From NCBI GenBank assembly GCA_945881915.1, contig CAMCVW010000020.1, positions 1 through 53,814 on the forward strand: DNA of 53,814 nucleotides, written 5' to 3'. Positions 17,197 to 25,472 of the stretch are shown here, piece after piece. A program made the position numbers and the translations under genes. Under the pieces are notes generated by a model. The model worked only from the letters and a program-made list of their open reading frames with translations. It was not told the DNA's origin and made no database searches. How positions within the stretch are numbered: the stretch's first letter is position 1; each line of letters starts with the position of its first letter. Source of the stretch: Thermoflexus hugenholtzii JAD2. GTDB taxonomy: Bacteria > Chloroflexota > Chloroflexia > Chloroflexales > Roseiflexaceae.

Positions 17197-18324
17197 ATGC
17201 TCGACCCACGCATGCAACGCCTTGCCGAGCTCTTGGTGCGCCACTCCGTGCGCGTCCAACCCGGCGAAAAAGTTCTCATCGAAGCCTATGACATCCCCAC
17301 CGACATGACCGTGGCGCTCATCAAGGCAATTGATGCTGCTGGCGGACAACCGCTCGTCAGCACCTACCAGCAACCCGTCTTGCGTGCCTTGTACCAAGCG
17401 GCCAGCACCGAGCAGATGCAACTCATCGGCGCCGTCGAACGCCAACGCATGGAAGGCGTGCAGTGCTACATCGGCATGCGCGGTTCGAACAACACCGCCG
17501 AAATGAGCGATGTCTCGCGTGAAAAAATGGACCTCTATGAGCGCCACTGGTGGAATCATGTGCACTCCCAGGTGCGTGTCCCCAACACCAAATGGGTCGT
17601 CCTGCGCTGGCCATCACCTGCCATGGCCCAATCAGCCGGCATGAGCACCGAAGCGTTTGAGGACTACTACTTTAACGTCTGCGCCGGCGTCGACTATGAC
17701 GCCATGCAGCGCGCCATGGAGCCACTCGAGGCACTGATGCGCCGCACCGATCAGGTCCACATCACGGGTCCTGGCACCGATTTGCGCTTCAGCATCAAAG
17801 GAATCGGCGTCGTGCCCTGCTTCGGCGAACGCAACATCCCCGACGGCGAGATTTATACCTGCCCCGTCAAAACCTCCGTCGAAGGCCACATCACCTACAA
17901 CTGCGAGACCCTCTATCGCGGCACGTTGTTCACCAACGTCCACTTTGAATTCTCACAAGGCAAAATCATCAAGGCCGAAGCCGGTGCCAATACCGCCAAG
18001 CTGAACGAAATCCTCGACTCCGACGAAGGCGCCCGCTACCTCGGCGAATGGTCGTTCGGCGTGAATCCGTATATCAGCAATCCGATGCGCGATACGTTGT
18101 TCGACGAAAAAATCGCCGGCTCGTTCCACCTCACCCCTGGCCAGTGCTACAAAGAAGCATCCAACGGCAACGACAGCCAGATCCATTGGGACATCGTCTG
18201 CCGCCAAGACCCCGCAGTCGGCGGTGGCGAAATCTGGTTTGATGGCGTCCTCATCCGCAAAGACGGTCGTTTTGTGCTGCCCGAACTCCAAGGCCTCAAT
18301 CCCGAGGCGCTGACGCGCACATAA
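17197..18324 (+). CDS. M29-family leucyl aminopeptidase (thermophilic aminopeptidase T/AmpS type)
   Basis: This is a cytosolic dimetal aminopeptidase that removes N-terminal residues from peptides. M29 marks include the N-terminal domain ending LVSTYQQPVL, the metal-ligand segment CFGERNIPDGEIYT near residue 210 with its two Glu, YRGTLF near 240, and the ligand block GSFHLTPGQCY near 310 with IHWDIV near 330. The length of 375 residues is slightly short of the usual 400-410. The start has ACAGGAGA upstream. The gene appears monocistronic or followed by the oxidoreductase gene after 38 nt. Confidence 0.93.
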   Translation: MLDPRMQRLAELLVRHSVRVQPGEKVLIEAYDIPTDMTVALIKAIDAAGGQPLVSTYQQPVLRALYQAASTEQMQLIGAVERQRMEGVQCYIGMRGSNNTAEMSDVSREKMDLYERHWWNHVHSQVRVPNTKWVVLRWPSPAMAQSAGMSTEAFEDYYFNVCAGVDYDAMQRAMEPLEALMRRTDQVHITGPGTDLRFSIKGIGVVPCFGERNIPDGEIYTCPVKTSVEGHITYNCETLYRGTLFTNVHFEFSQGKIIKAEAGANTAKLNEILDSDEGARYLGEWSFGVNPYISNPMRDTLFDEKIAGSFHLTPGQCYKEASNGNDSQIHWDIVCRQDPAVGGGEIWFDGVLIRKDGRFVLPELQGLNPEALTRT

Positions 18325-18350
18325 TTCCCCACCGGGTTGCCTGGATGCGC

Positions 18351-18356
18351 TAAAAT
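18351..18356 (+). promoter_or_regulatory. Candidate -10 giving a leaderless oxidoreductase transcript
   Basis: TAAAAT (18351-18356) ends six bases before the ATG at 18363, so transcription would begin at or next to the start codon. No Shine-Dalgarno sequence is visible between them. No clear -35 exists. Confidence 0.35.
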
Positions 18357-18362
18357 ACGGCT

Positions 18363-19433
18363 ATGCATACACCCATTCCGCCACCAACATACCTCCCCAC
18401 CCTCCCGCCCATCCACGACTACGGCATTGCAGTCGTCGGGTGCGGCGGGATTGTCAACTACGCCCATCTCCCCGCCTACCGGAATCACGGACTCACCGTG
18501 GTTGGCTGCTTCGACCGTGACGGAGTCACTGCCCAAGAAACCGCCACCCGCCACCACATTCCACGTGTCTATGCCACACTCACAGCACTCCTGGCAGACC
18601 CTGCCGTCCATATTGTCGACATCGCTGTCCCTGCCTGGGAACAACGCGCCATTGCCGAGCAAGCGCTGGCAGCCGGCAAGCACCTCCTCTGCCAAAAACC
18701 TCTCGCCGAAAACCTGGCCGACGCCCGGGCCATCATGACTGCCGGCGAACACGCCCAACGCTGGGTGGCCGTCAATCAACAGATGCGTTGGAGCGCCGGC
18801 ATCGCTGCCAGTGCAGACCTCATCCGGCGCGGTGTCATCGGCCAACCCACCGATGCCCAAATCTGGGTCAGCGCAAACACCCCGTGGCATATGTGGCCTT
18901 GGCTGCGTGATTCAGTCCACCTCGATATCATGTATCACAGCATCCATTACCTCGATAGTCTGCGGCATCTGTTTGGCAACCCAGCCCTGCTGACGAGCCG
19001 GCACGGCCGCTATCCGGGGCAACCCGAACTTGCCGAGACCAAAACCACCACTATTCTCGAGTACGCCGACGGCCTGCAAGCAACCGTCATGGTCAACCAC
19101 CACGACGCATCGACCGCCAACGCTGCCACCTTCCGATTTTTGGGCACCGAGGGCATCATCACCGGCACCATCGGCTCGATGTACGACTACCCGCACGGTC
19201 GTACCGATACACTCGGCGCTGCCCGTCACGGTGCCGCCTTGGTCGACGTTCCGCTGAGTGGCCTGTGGATTCCCGATGCCTTCATCGGTCCCATGGCCAG
19301 CCTGATGCACGCAATGCAGTCAAATACGCCACCGATCACCAGTGCGCGTGACAACATATTCACCCTCCAGCTCGTGCACGGCGCCTATTTGTCTGCGGCA
19401 GAGGCCCGTACGATTGCCCCCGATTCTCTCTAG
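18363..19433 (+). CDS. Gfo/Idh/MocA-family NAD(P)-dependent oxidoreductase
   Basis: The family oxidises or reduces sugars, inositols and related polyols. The Rossmann motif is GIAVVGCGGIVNYAH at residues 21-35, after an unusual Pro-rich lead (TPIPPPTYLPTLPP). The cofactor/catalytic Lys is in CQKPLA near 117, where most members have EKP. The C-terminal alpha/beta domain includes HLDIMYHSIHYLDSLRHLFG near 190, where the first His and Asp are likely catalytic. The length of 356 residues is typical. No ribosome-binding site precedes the ATG, which fits leaderless translation. The ribulose-phosphate epimerase gene follows after 22 nt, hinting at carbohydrate metabolism. Confidence 0.9.
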   Translation: MHTPIPPPTYLPTLPPIHDYGIAVVGCGGIVNYAHLPAYRNHGLTVVGCFDRDGVTAQETATRHHIPRVYATLTALLADPAVHIVDIAVPAWEQRAIAEQALAAGKHLLCQKPLAENLADARAIMTAGEHAQRWVAVNQQMRWSAGIAASADLIRRGVIGQPTDAQIWVSANTPWHMWPWLRDSVHLDIMYHSIHYLDSLRHLFGNPALLTSRHGRYPGQPELAETKTTTILEYADGLQATVMVNHHDASTANAATFRFLGTEGIITGTIGSMYDYPHGRTDTLGAARHGAALVDVPLSGLWIPDAFIGPMASLMHAMQSNTPPITSARDNIFTLQLVHGAYLSAAEARTIAPDSL

Positions 19434-19455
19434 TCAGTGAAAAGCGAGCCTCGCG

Positions 19456-20148
19456 ATGTTGTACCTGCCTGCCGACAAACGCTCCATCCGCCTCAGCCCA
19501 TCGCTCTTGTCAGCCAACGCCGCAACGCTCGGCGCAGACGCTGTGGCCGCTCTTGCAGCCGGCGGCGATCGCTTACACTACGATGTGATGGACGGTCGCT
19601 TTGTGCCAAATATCACCTTCGGCATGCCAGTCCTCGCACAGCTGCGCGCCCACCTCGGCCCGGACGCTTTTCTCGATGCCCATCTGATGATTGTCGAGCC
19701 CGAACGCTATGTCGAAGCCTTCGCCAAAGCCGGTGCCAACCAAATCAGCATTCACGTCGAGGCATCACCGCATCTGCATCGCACCATCCAACTCATCCGG
19801 GCAACCGGAGCCCACGTCGGCGTAGCAATCAACCCCGCTACCCCGTTGAGTGCGCTCTATGAAATCCTTGATTGCATCGATACGGTCTTGATGATGACCG
19901 TCAATCCCGGCTTCGGTGGGCAGCAATACATTCCCCAGTCGACTGCCAAAATCCGCACGCTGCGGGCCTTCATCACGGCCAACGGCCTCACGACACAAAT
20001 CCAAGTCGATGGCGGCATCGGCCTCGACACACTTGCAACGGTGGCTGCTGCAGGCGTCGACGATGTGGTGGTGGGGAGCGCGTTTTTTCGCCCAGACGGC
20101 AATCTGCGCCGCTCTATCGATGCACTGCAAGCCTGCCTCAACGGGTAA
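19456..20148 (+). CDS. rpe: Ribulose-phosphate 3-epimerase
   Basis: Rpe interconverts ribulose 5-phosphate and xylulose 5-phosphate in the pentose-phosphate cycle. The TIM-barrel carries the usual metal ligands: His and Asp in RLHYDVMDGRFVPN near residue 38, His in DAHLMI near 76 and Asp in QVDGGIG near 183. The phosphate grips are NPGFGGQ near 153 and VVVGSAFF near 207. The length of 230 residues is normal. A GAAAAGCGAG stretch upstream is a weak ribosome-binding site. It probably belongs to one transcript with the preceding oxidoreductase gene. Confidence 0.96.
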   Translation: MLYLPADKRSIRLSPSLLSANAATLGADAVAALAAGGDRLHYDVMDGRFVPNITFGMPVLAQLRAHLGPDAFLDAHLMIVEPERYVEAFAKAGANQISIHVEASPHLHRTIQLIRATGAHVGVAINPATPLSALYEILDCIDTVLMMTVNPGFGGQQYIPQSTAKIRTLRAFITANGLTTQIQVDGGIGLDTLATVAAAGVDDVVVGSAFFRPDGNLRRSIDALQACLNG

Positions 20149-20171
20149 TCCCGGTCACCAAAAACACTGCA

Positions 20172-20180
20172 TGGTACAAT
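20172..20180 (+). promoter_or_regulatory. Extended -10 promoter of proS
   Basis: TGGTACAAT (TACAAT at 20175-20180 with TGG before it) lies 34 nt before the proS start codon. The -35 region is poor. Confidence 0.5.
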
Positions 20181-20214
20181 ACGCATCTATACAATCAGAC
20201 GAGGAGACAGCATC

Positions 20215-21657
20215 ATGGCCAAAGACGGTATTACCCCCCGCGCCAAAGACTATTCACAGTGGTATCTCGACATTGTCCGCGAAGCAGACTTGGCCGACTA
20301 TGCCGAAGTCGTCCGCGGCTGTATCGTCTTCAAACCCACTGGCTATGCTATTTGGGAAAGTATTCAAGCCGGCCTCGACAGCCGCATCAAAGAGAGCGGG
20401 CACGTCAACGCCTACTTCCCCCTGCTCATCCCCAAGAGCTTTCTGACCAAAGAAGCCGAGCACGTCGAAGGCTTTGCTCCCGAAGTCATCGAGGTCACCC
20501 GCGCTGGCGGCGAAGAGCTGACCGAGCCCTACGTCATCCGCCCCACTTCAGAGACCATCATTGGCTACTTCTACGCAAAATGGATCCGCTCCTACCGCGA
20601 CTTGCCCGTCCTGATTAACCAATGGGCCAATGTCATGCGTTGGGAAATGCGCACCCGCCCATTCCTGCGCACCGCCGAATTCCTCTGGCAAGAAGGCCAC
20701 ACCGTCCATGCCACCGAAGCCGAGGCCGAAACGGAAACCTTGATGATCCTCGATGACGTCTACGCCGACTTCATCGAAAAAGAAATGGCCCTGCCGGTCC
20801 TGCGCGGCCTCAAAACTGACAGCGAGAAGTTCCCCGGCGCCCTGCGCACCTACTGCGTCGAAGCCATGATGCAAGACGGCCGCGCCCTGCAAGCAGGCAC
20901 GTCGCACAACTTGGGGCAGAACTTCGCCAAAGCGTTCGACATCTCGTTCACCGACCAAGCCAACACCGTCCAGTTCGCCTGGACCACCAGCTGGGGTGTC
21001 AGCACCCGCCTCATCGGCGCACTCATCATGGCCCACAGCGACGACGACGGCCTCATCGTGCCGCCACGTCTCGCCCCCATCCAGGTCATCGTTGTGCCCA
21101 TTTACAAAAACGATGCAGAAAAAGCACTCGTGATGGATGCCGTCAAACGCATCACCACCGGCTGGAAGGGTACGATTCGATTCAAAATCGACGAGCGCGA
21201 GCACCTCACCGCCGGCTTCAAATTCAACGAATGGGAAGTCAAAGGCGTACCCGTGCGCATCGAGGTCGGTCCCAAAGACGTCGAAAAGGGCTCCGTTGCC
21301 CTGGCCCGCCGTGACATCCCCGGCCGCGACGGCAAGAGCTTTGTGCCGCAGGACGGCTTGACCGAACGTGTGGTGGCGCTCTTGGCCGATATCCAAGACG
21401 CACTCTACCAGCGCGCCCTGACGTTCCGTGCCGATCACACCACGACCGTCACCGGTTACGACGGACTCAAAGCAGCCATCGAAACCGGCTTTGCGGTGTG
21501 TTGGTGGGACGGTGACGCCGCCGACGAGAAGCGCATCAAAGAAGAAACCCGCGCCACCATCCGCTGTATCCCCAATGACCAACCCGGTGGCACCGGCACC
21601 TGCGTCTACACCGGTCGCAGCGCCACCAAAACCGTCGTCTTCGCCCGTTCGTACTAG
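20215..21657 (+). CDS. proS: Prolyl-tRNA synthetase, archaeal/eukaryotic-type
   Basis: This class II synthetase charges tRNA-Pro in the cytosol. Motif 1 is around FKPTGYAIWESIQ near residue 40, motif 2 is RWEMRTRPFLRTAEFLWQEGHT near 140 and motif 3 is GALIMAHSDDDGLIVPP near 265. It lacks the YbaK editing insertion of the E. coli type and ends in the extra zinc-binding-like domain with the terminal FARSY. These traits place it in the archaeal/eukaryotic form found also in Thermus and many Chloroflexota. The length of 480 residues is normal. GAGGAGA lies before the ATG and a strong terminator follows. Confidence 0.97.
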   Translation: MAKDGITPRAKDYSQWYLDIVREADLADYAEVVRGCIVFKPTGYAIWESIQAGLDSRIKESGHVNAYFPLLIPKSFLTKEAEHVEGFAPEVIEVTRAGGEELTEPYVIRPTSETIIGYFYAKWIRSYRDLPVLINQWANVMRWEMRTRPFLRTAEFLWQEGHTVHATEAEAETETLMILDDVYADFIEKEMALPVLRGLKTDSEKFPGALRTYCVEAMMQDGRALQAGTSHNLGQNFAKAFDISFTDQANTVQFAWTTSWGVSTRLIGALIMAHSDDDGLIVPPRLAPIQVIVVPIYKNDAEKALVMDAVKRITTGWKGTIRFKIDEREHLTAGFKFNEWEVKGVPVRIEVGPKDVEKGSVALARRDIPGRDGKSFVPQDGLTERVVALLADIQDALYQRALTFRADHTTTVTGYDGLKAAIETGFAVCWWDGDAADEKRIKEETRATIRCIPNDQPGGTGTCVYTGRSATKTVVFARSY

Positions 21658-21669
21658 AACCTTCCCGTA

Positions 21670-21719
21670 CCCATTGTCTGGCGTTGTGGAGTCGATCCAC
21701 CCCAGACAATGGGTTTTTT
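21670..21719 (+). terminator. Rho-independent terminator after proS
   Basis: CCCATTGTCTGG (21670-21681) pairs perfectly with CCAGACAATGGG (21702-21713). Part of the inner sequence (GTGGA/TCCAC) can extend the hairpin. Six T follow. Confidence 0.93.
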
Positions 21720-21731
21720 GGAGCATAAACC

Positions 21732-22511
21732 ATGCCCACTCTGCGCTCGCTCGAAGGGCAATACAAAGCCCAAATATCGCTCCTCTGGCAGCCACTCGAC
21801 GGCACTCCCATCGCCTACCACGCCGATCGGTTGGTCAAAACTGCCAGTATCATCAAATTGCCAATTCTGGTGCATGCGGCACTGCTGGTCGATGCCGGCC
21901 AGCTCGACTGGAATCAACGCATCCCGCTCGAAGCAACCTCCGTTGTGCCAGGCATGGGTGTGTTGCGCTATCTCGATGCGGGCATCAATCCCACACTCCG
22001 TGATTTGTGTGTATTAATGACCATTATTTCTGACAATACAGCAACGAATATGCTGATTGATATGCTTGGTATCGATCAAATAAATGCCCGCATTATTGCC
22101 CTTGGTATGACGCAGACACGCCTCAATCGCAAAGTGTTTGCCGCAAACACGCCGGACTGCTTGCCCTGGGGGCTGGGCGTCACCACCGCCCGCGACACCG
22201 TGCACCTCCTCCGCGAGATTGCCACCGGACGCATCGGAACAACCGCAACGAATCAATTCCTGCGTGATACGTTGGCCCGGCAGCTCGACCGGGTCGGATT
22301 CCCGCGGGGAATCCCAGCCGGATGGTCCTACGCCGGCAAGACTGGGGCGGACGATGATCTGCGCAACGATTGCGGTATTTTGACCGCACCAGACGGCACC
22401 CAGGTAATTGCAGCCTGCTTCGTTCAAGAGTTAGCAGAATCACCGTCTTCGGTCGATCATCCTGGCTTGAAGGCATTGGCAGAGGTCGCAGCCCTGATGG
22501 CGGTGTCCTGA
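21732..22511 (+). CDS. Class A beta-lactamase-like serine hydrolase lacking a signal peptide
   Basis: The fold is that of class A beta-lactamases (the Beta-lactamase2 group). SxxK is S39-I-I-K42, SDN is 100-102 and KTG is K203-T204-G205. The omega-loop Glu (ExxLN) that deacylates penicilloyl enzymes is not found; the corresponding stretch reads TQTRLNRKVFAANT. There is also no signal peptide or lipobox, so the protein should be cytosolic. Antibiotic hydrolysis is thus doubtful; peptidase or esterase activity is as likely. The start has GGAGC upstream. The next gene begins one base after the stop codon. Confidence 0.8.
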   Translation: MPTLRSLEGQYKAQISLLWQPLDGTPIAYHADRLVKTASIIKLPILVHAALLVDAGQLDWNQRIPLEATSVVPGMGVLRYLDAGINPTLRDLCVLMTIISDNTATNMLIDMLGIDQINARIIALGMTQTRLNRKVFAANTPDCLPWGLGVTTARDTVHLLREIATGRIGTTATNQFLRDTLARQLDRVGFPRGIPAGWSYAGKTGADDDLRNDCGILTAPDGTQVIAACFVQELAESPSSVDHPGLKALAEVAALMAVS

Positions 22512-22512
22512 C

Positions 22513-23523
22513 ATGCGCACCATGCCGACCCTCCACGGCGCGCGCGTCCACATCCGACCATTCACCAGCAGTGACATCGACGCTGTCTTGGCGCTATTCG
22601 ACAATGCTGCGCATCCCACTGCGGTCGATCCGACGATTCGAGCGCGCCGGAGCGCCTGGCTCGCTTGGGCCAGCGCCAATCACGACGAACTCGCGCTCCT
22701 CGATCAACCACCGTACGGCGACCGTGCGGTCGTTTTGACCGCAACTGATACCGTCATCGGCGCTGTCGGACTTGTTCCGTGCCTCGATGTCTATGGTCAG
22801 GTCGGGATTGGACCTGATGACGGTCGCAGCCGGGCCGAGATGGGCCTCTTTTGGATGGTCCACCCCGACCATCAATGCAACGGCTATGCCACCGAGGCGG
22901 GTCAGCTGCTGTTGCGCTATGCCCTCGCTGTATTGGGCATCGAACGGGTCATCGCAACGACCGATTATGACAATCACGCTTCGCAGGCAGTGATGCGCAA
23001 ACTGGGGATGGACATCCGTAAGAACACGTATCCGACACCGGAATGGTTGCAGCTCGTGGGCGTCTACGAGCCATGGATGGAGCCCGAGCGATTTTCTGAT
23101 GGCACATACGTCCGTCCCATCGTCGAATCTGACCTCGACGAATTGCTGGCCCTCTGGCGCGGAGCTCCGCTGCGCATCAGCCCAACCGATACACCCACCG
23201 GATTGCGTCGTCACATTGCCCTGTCAGGTCGCTTTGCCCTCGCCCTGTGTAGCGCAGATGGCGTCATCATCGGCACCGTGTTAGGCAGTGACGACGGCAG
23301 ACGTGGCTGGGTCAATCACCTTGCGGTGCGCAACGACCAGCAGCACCAAGGGTACGGGACACGCCTGGTACGTATTTTGGCGGAACGATTGACTGCAGCA
23401 GGATGCGAAAAATTAAACCTCCTCGTGGTCAACAACAATGCCCACGTCGTGCCCTTCTATGAATCACTCGGGTTCTCCATCGATGACAACCTGTTTATGG
23501 CACGTTGGTTGCGCGAACTATGA
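22513..23523 (+). CDS. Tandem GNAT-domain acetyltransferase
   Basis: The protein fuses two GNAT folds that transfer acetyl groups from acetyl-CoA. Residues 8-185 resemble RimJ/RimL-type enzymes (acetyl-CoA loop near VHPDHQCNGYATEAG). Residues 195-335 are a second, shorter GNAT (pyrophosphate loop near NDQQHQGYGTRLV, then FYESLGF). Both domains keep the Gln/Arg-x-x-Gly-x-Gly/Ala type loop, so both may bind CoA. The targets are unknown. The start is one base after the preceding stop; an alternative ATG lies three codons on. The lipoprotein gene overlaps its stop (ATGA). Confidence 0.85.
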   Translation: MRTMPTLHGARVHIRPFTSSDIDAVLALFDNAAHPTAVDPTIRARRSAWLAWASANHDELALLDQPPYGDRAVVLTATDTVIGAVGLVPCLDVYGQVGIGPDDGRSRAEMGLFWMVHPDHQCNGYATEAGQLLLRYALAVLGIERVIATTDYDNHASQAVMRKLGMDIRKNTYPTPEWLQLVGVYEPWMEPERFSDGTYVRPIVESDLDELLALWRGAPLRISPTDTPTGLRRHIALSGRFALALCSADGVIIGTVLGSDDGRRGWVNHLAVRNDQQHQGYGTRLVRILAERLTAAGCEKLNLLVVNNNAHVVPFYESLGFSIDDNLFMARWLREL

Positions 23524-24380
23524 CCCACACTGTATCCATATTGCTTTGTATTGCCTTACTCTGTGGGTGCGCTGCAGCTCCTGCGACACAATCCTATACC
23601 CTCCCCGAGCCCTCGGCGCACGAACAAACCTCCCTCGACGTCCGTACCGCCACAGGCGCAGGAGTGCTTCTCGTCACGACCAATGACGGCGCAACGATAC
23701 GCACCACACTCACCACCAGCGCCGATTATGCACCTTCCTGGCTGTCTGCCAATGGCGGTTCGCTGACCGTCCAGACCATCGACCAACACAGCGACATCAT
23801 CGCAGACGGCTGCCTCCAGAGCGCAACGGAGCTCCCGCAATTACGCGCCGATACGTTTGTCGGTCCACAACCGGGCTTTATTGCTGTCACCGATGGTCAG
23901 ACCAGCAGCACCGCTGGCGGGGACCTCTGGCAGACCTATCGCGCCAGCGCAGAGGTCCATGCAGGACAGGTGGTGGCACTCGACGCCCAGGGTACAGGGC
24001 GGATTTTGTTGCCTGACAATACAACGCGGAGTGACACGTATATATGGAGCTACCGCCGGACGGAATTTCTCGATACGCTCCCACGCATCACCGTGCGTTG
24101 CGCAGCCCAGGAGCTCGAATCGTTTGCGCTGCCTTTTTCGACGACTGGCCGACGGCTGTATGGCGGCGCACTCCTGGCGGAGCATCCAGATGACCCTGCA
24201 ACAGTGAGCGACGCTTTTATCATGCTGTTGCGTGACCAAGACTGGACCGTAAACGTCGTCGATTCGACCGTTGAACGCATCACCCTGCACGTCACCCAAC
24301 AGATAATCGCCTATCGAATTGTGCTCAGTGCTTCTGCAACCGGATCGACCCAAATCACCGTCTATCCATACGAACCATGA
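23520..24380 (+). CDS. Uncharacterised lipoprotein
   Basis: The 286-residue protein starts with a lipoprotein signal, MTHTVSILLCIALLCGCAAA, whose LLCGC lipobox places the modified Cys at 18. The mature protein is Thr/Ser/Asp-rich and apparently all-beta, with no recognisable catalytic motif. It should be anchored on the outer face of the cytoplasmic membrane. The start at 23520 is preferred because it forms an ATGA overlap with the GNAT gene and places the signal peptide at the N-terminus. Only one Cys pair remains in the mature chain. The function is unknown. Confidence 0.7.
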   Translation: MTHTVSILLCIALLCGCAAAPATQSYTLPEPSAHEQTSLDVRTATGAGVLLVTTNDGATIRTTLTTSADYAPSWLSANGGSLTVQTIDQHSDIIADGCLQSATELPQLRADTFVGPQPGFIAVTDGQTSSTAGGDLWQTYRASAEVHAGQVVALDAQGTGRILLPDNTTRSDTYIWSYRRTEFLDTLPRITVRCAAQELESFALPFSTTGRRLYGGALLAEHPDDPATVSDAFIMLLRDQDWTVNVVDSTVERITLHVTQQIIAYRIVLSASATGSTQITVYPYEP

Positions 24381-24450
24381 CCATCTGCCGAGATGCATGG
24401 TAGGATTAATCAGTTAAATCCAGCAATCTGCTCATCAAAAAGGATTCACA

Positions 24451-25383
24451 ATGCGCAAATTTCTTACTATCACATCTTGGATCGTCGGCATTTTGGTCGG
24501 ATTTGTGCTCGTGCTCGTCGCATCGATTGTGGTCGATCGCGCGCTAGCCTTGGGCAAAGTCGACGCCATGACCAATACCGTCATCCCCAACGGCAGTAAC
24601 CCGGCGGTACGCGCCTATGTCGCCAAACCCGAGGGCTCAGGGCCATTCCCCGTGGTCATCATGGTGCACGAATGGTGGGGCCTCAAAGACGAAATGATCG
24701 GCAAAGCGGACGAACTCGCCAAAGACGGGTACGTCGTGATCGCCCCGGATGTGCTCCGCGGCAATACGACCAGCTGGATTCCCACCGCAATTTACCAGGT
24801 CTCGACAACGAAAACGACGCAAATCGACAGTGACCTCGACTCGGTCATGCAGTGGGTGAGTAACCAACCCTACGCAGACCGCAACCGCATTGCCATTATG
24901 GGCTTTTGCTTCGGTGGCGGCACGGCATTACGCTACGGTATACAAACCCCGGCCATCAAAGCCACGGCGATCTTTTATGGGGCAACAATCACCGACCCCG
25001 CAATCCTCAAGTCACTCAATGGGCCTGTTCTTGGCATATTTGGGGCCGACGATACGATGATCCCCGTCAGCGAAGTCACGGCCCTCGAAGCAGGCTTGAA
25101 TGCTGCCGGGATCCCCAACGAAATCACGATCTACGAAGGTGAAGGACATGCCTTCGTCAAGAGTGTCGACGAAATCCAACAAGGCGGGAATCAGGGTAAA
25201 GCGTGGCAACAACTACGCTCATTCTTGGCAGCCAGTTTTTCGGCTCAGGGCTACACCCGCGTCCAGACGGTCGCGCACCGAGGTGCCACACCTGCAGCAG
25301 CAGAACGCTGGTCTACCGATCGGCTCATGCACCTCTATGTTTGCAATCTGGCAACGGCGCGCAGTGATATTCGCCACAAATAA
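24451..25383 (+). CDS. Dienelactone hydrolase-family protein with N-terminal membrane anchor
   Basis: This is an alpha/beta hydrolase of the dienelactone hydrolase family, which opens lactones in aromatic degradation and hydrolyses other esters. The nucleophile is Cys153 in GFCFGGG, the acid is the Asp pair 200-201 in GADDTM and the base is His233 in GEGHAF. The Glu of HEWWG near 74 is also conserved. Unlike the classical cytosolic enzyme, it begins with a transmembrane helix (residues 8-28), so the domain probably lies outside the membrane. After residue 265 there is a 45-residue basic tail without family counterpart. A GGATT ribosome-binding site precedes the ATG. Confidence 0.85.
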   Translation: MRKFLTITSWIVGILVGFVLVLVASIVVDRALALGKVDAMTNTVIPNGSNPAVRAYVAKPEGSGPFPVVIMVHEWWGLKDEMIGKADELAKDGYVVIAPDVLRGNTTSWIPTAIYQVSTTKTTQIDSDLDSVMQWVSNQPYADRNRIAIMGFCFGGGTALRYGIQTPAIKATAIFYGATITDPAILKSLNGPVLGIFGADDTMIPVSEVTALEAGLNAAGIPNEITIYEGEGHAFVKSVDEIQQGGNQGKAWQQLRSFLAASFSAQGYTRVQTVAHRGATPAAAERWSTDRLMHLYVCNLATARSDIRHK

Positions 25384-25472
25384 CCACATATGCGAACACC
25401 AACTATGGTACGCTAGACGTACGTGATTCCGGCGCATAATGTGCCCTAGGATGCAACGTGAAAAGGGGTTGT

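Noticed and set aside
20548-21795. A 415-codon frame antisense to proS
   Set aside because: It is the mirror of a highly biased coding frame; the product is Gly/Val/Asp-rich with no domains, while proS on the other strand has every family motif.
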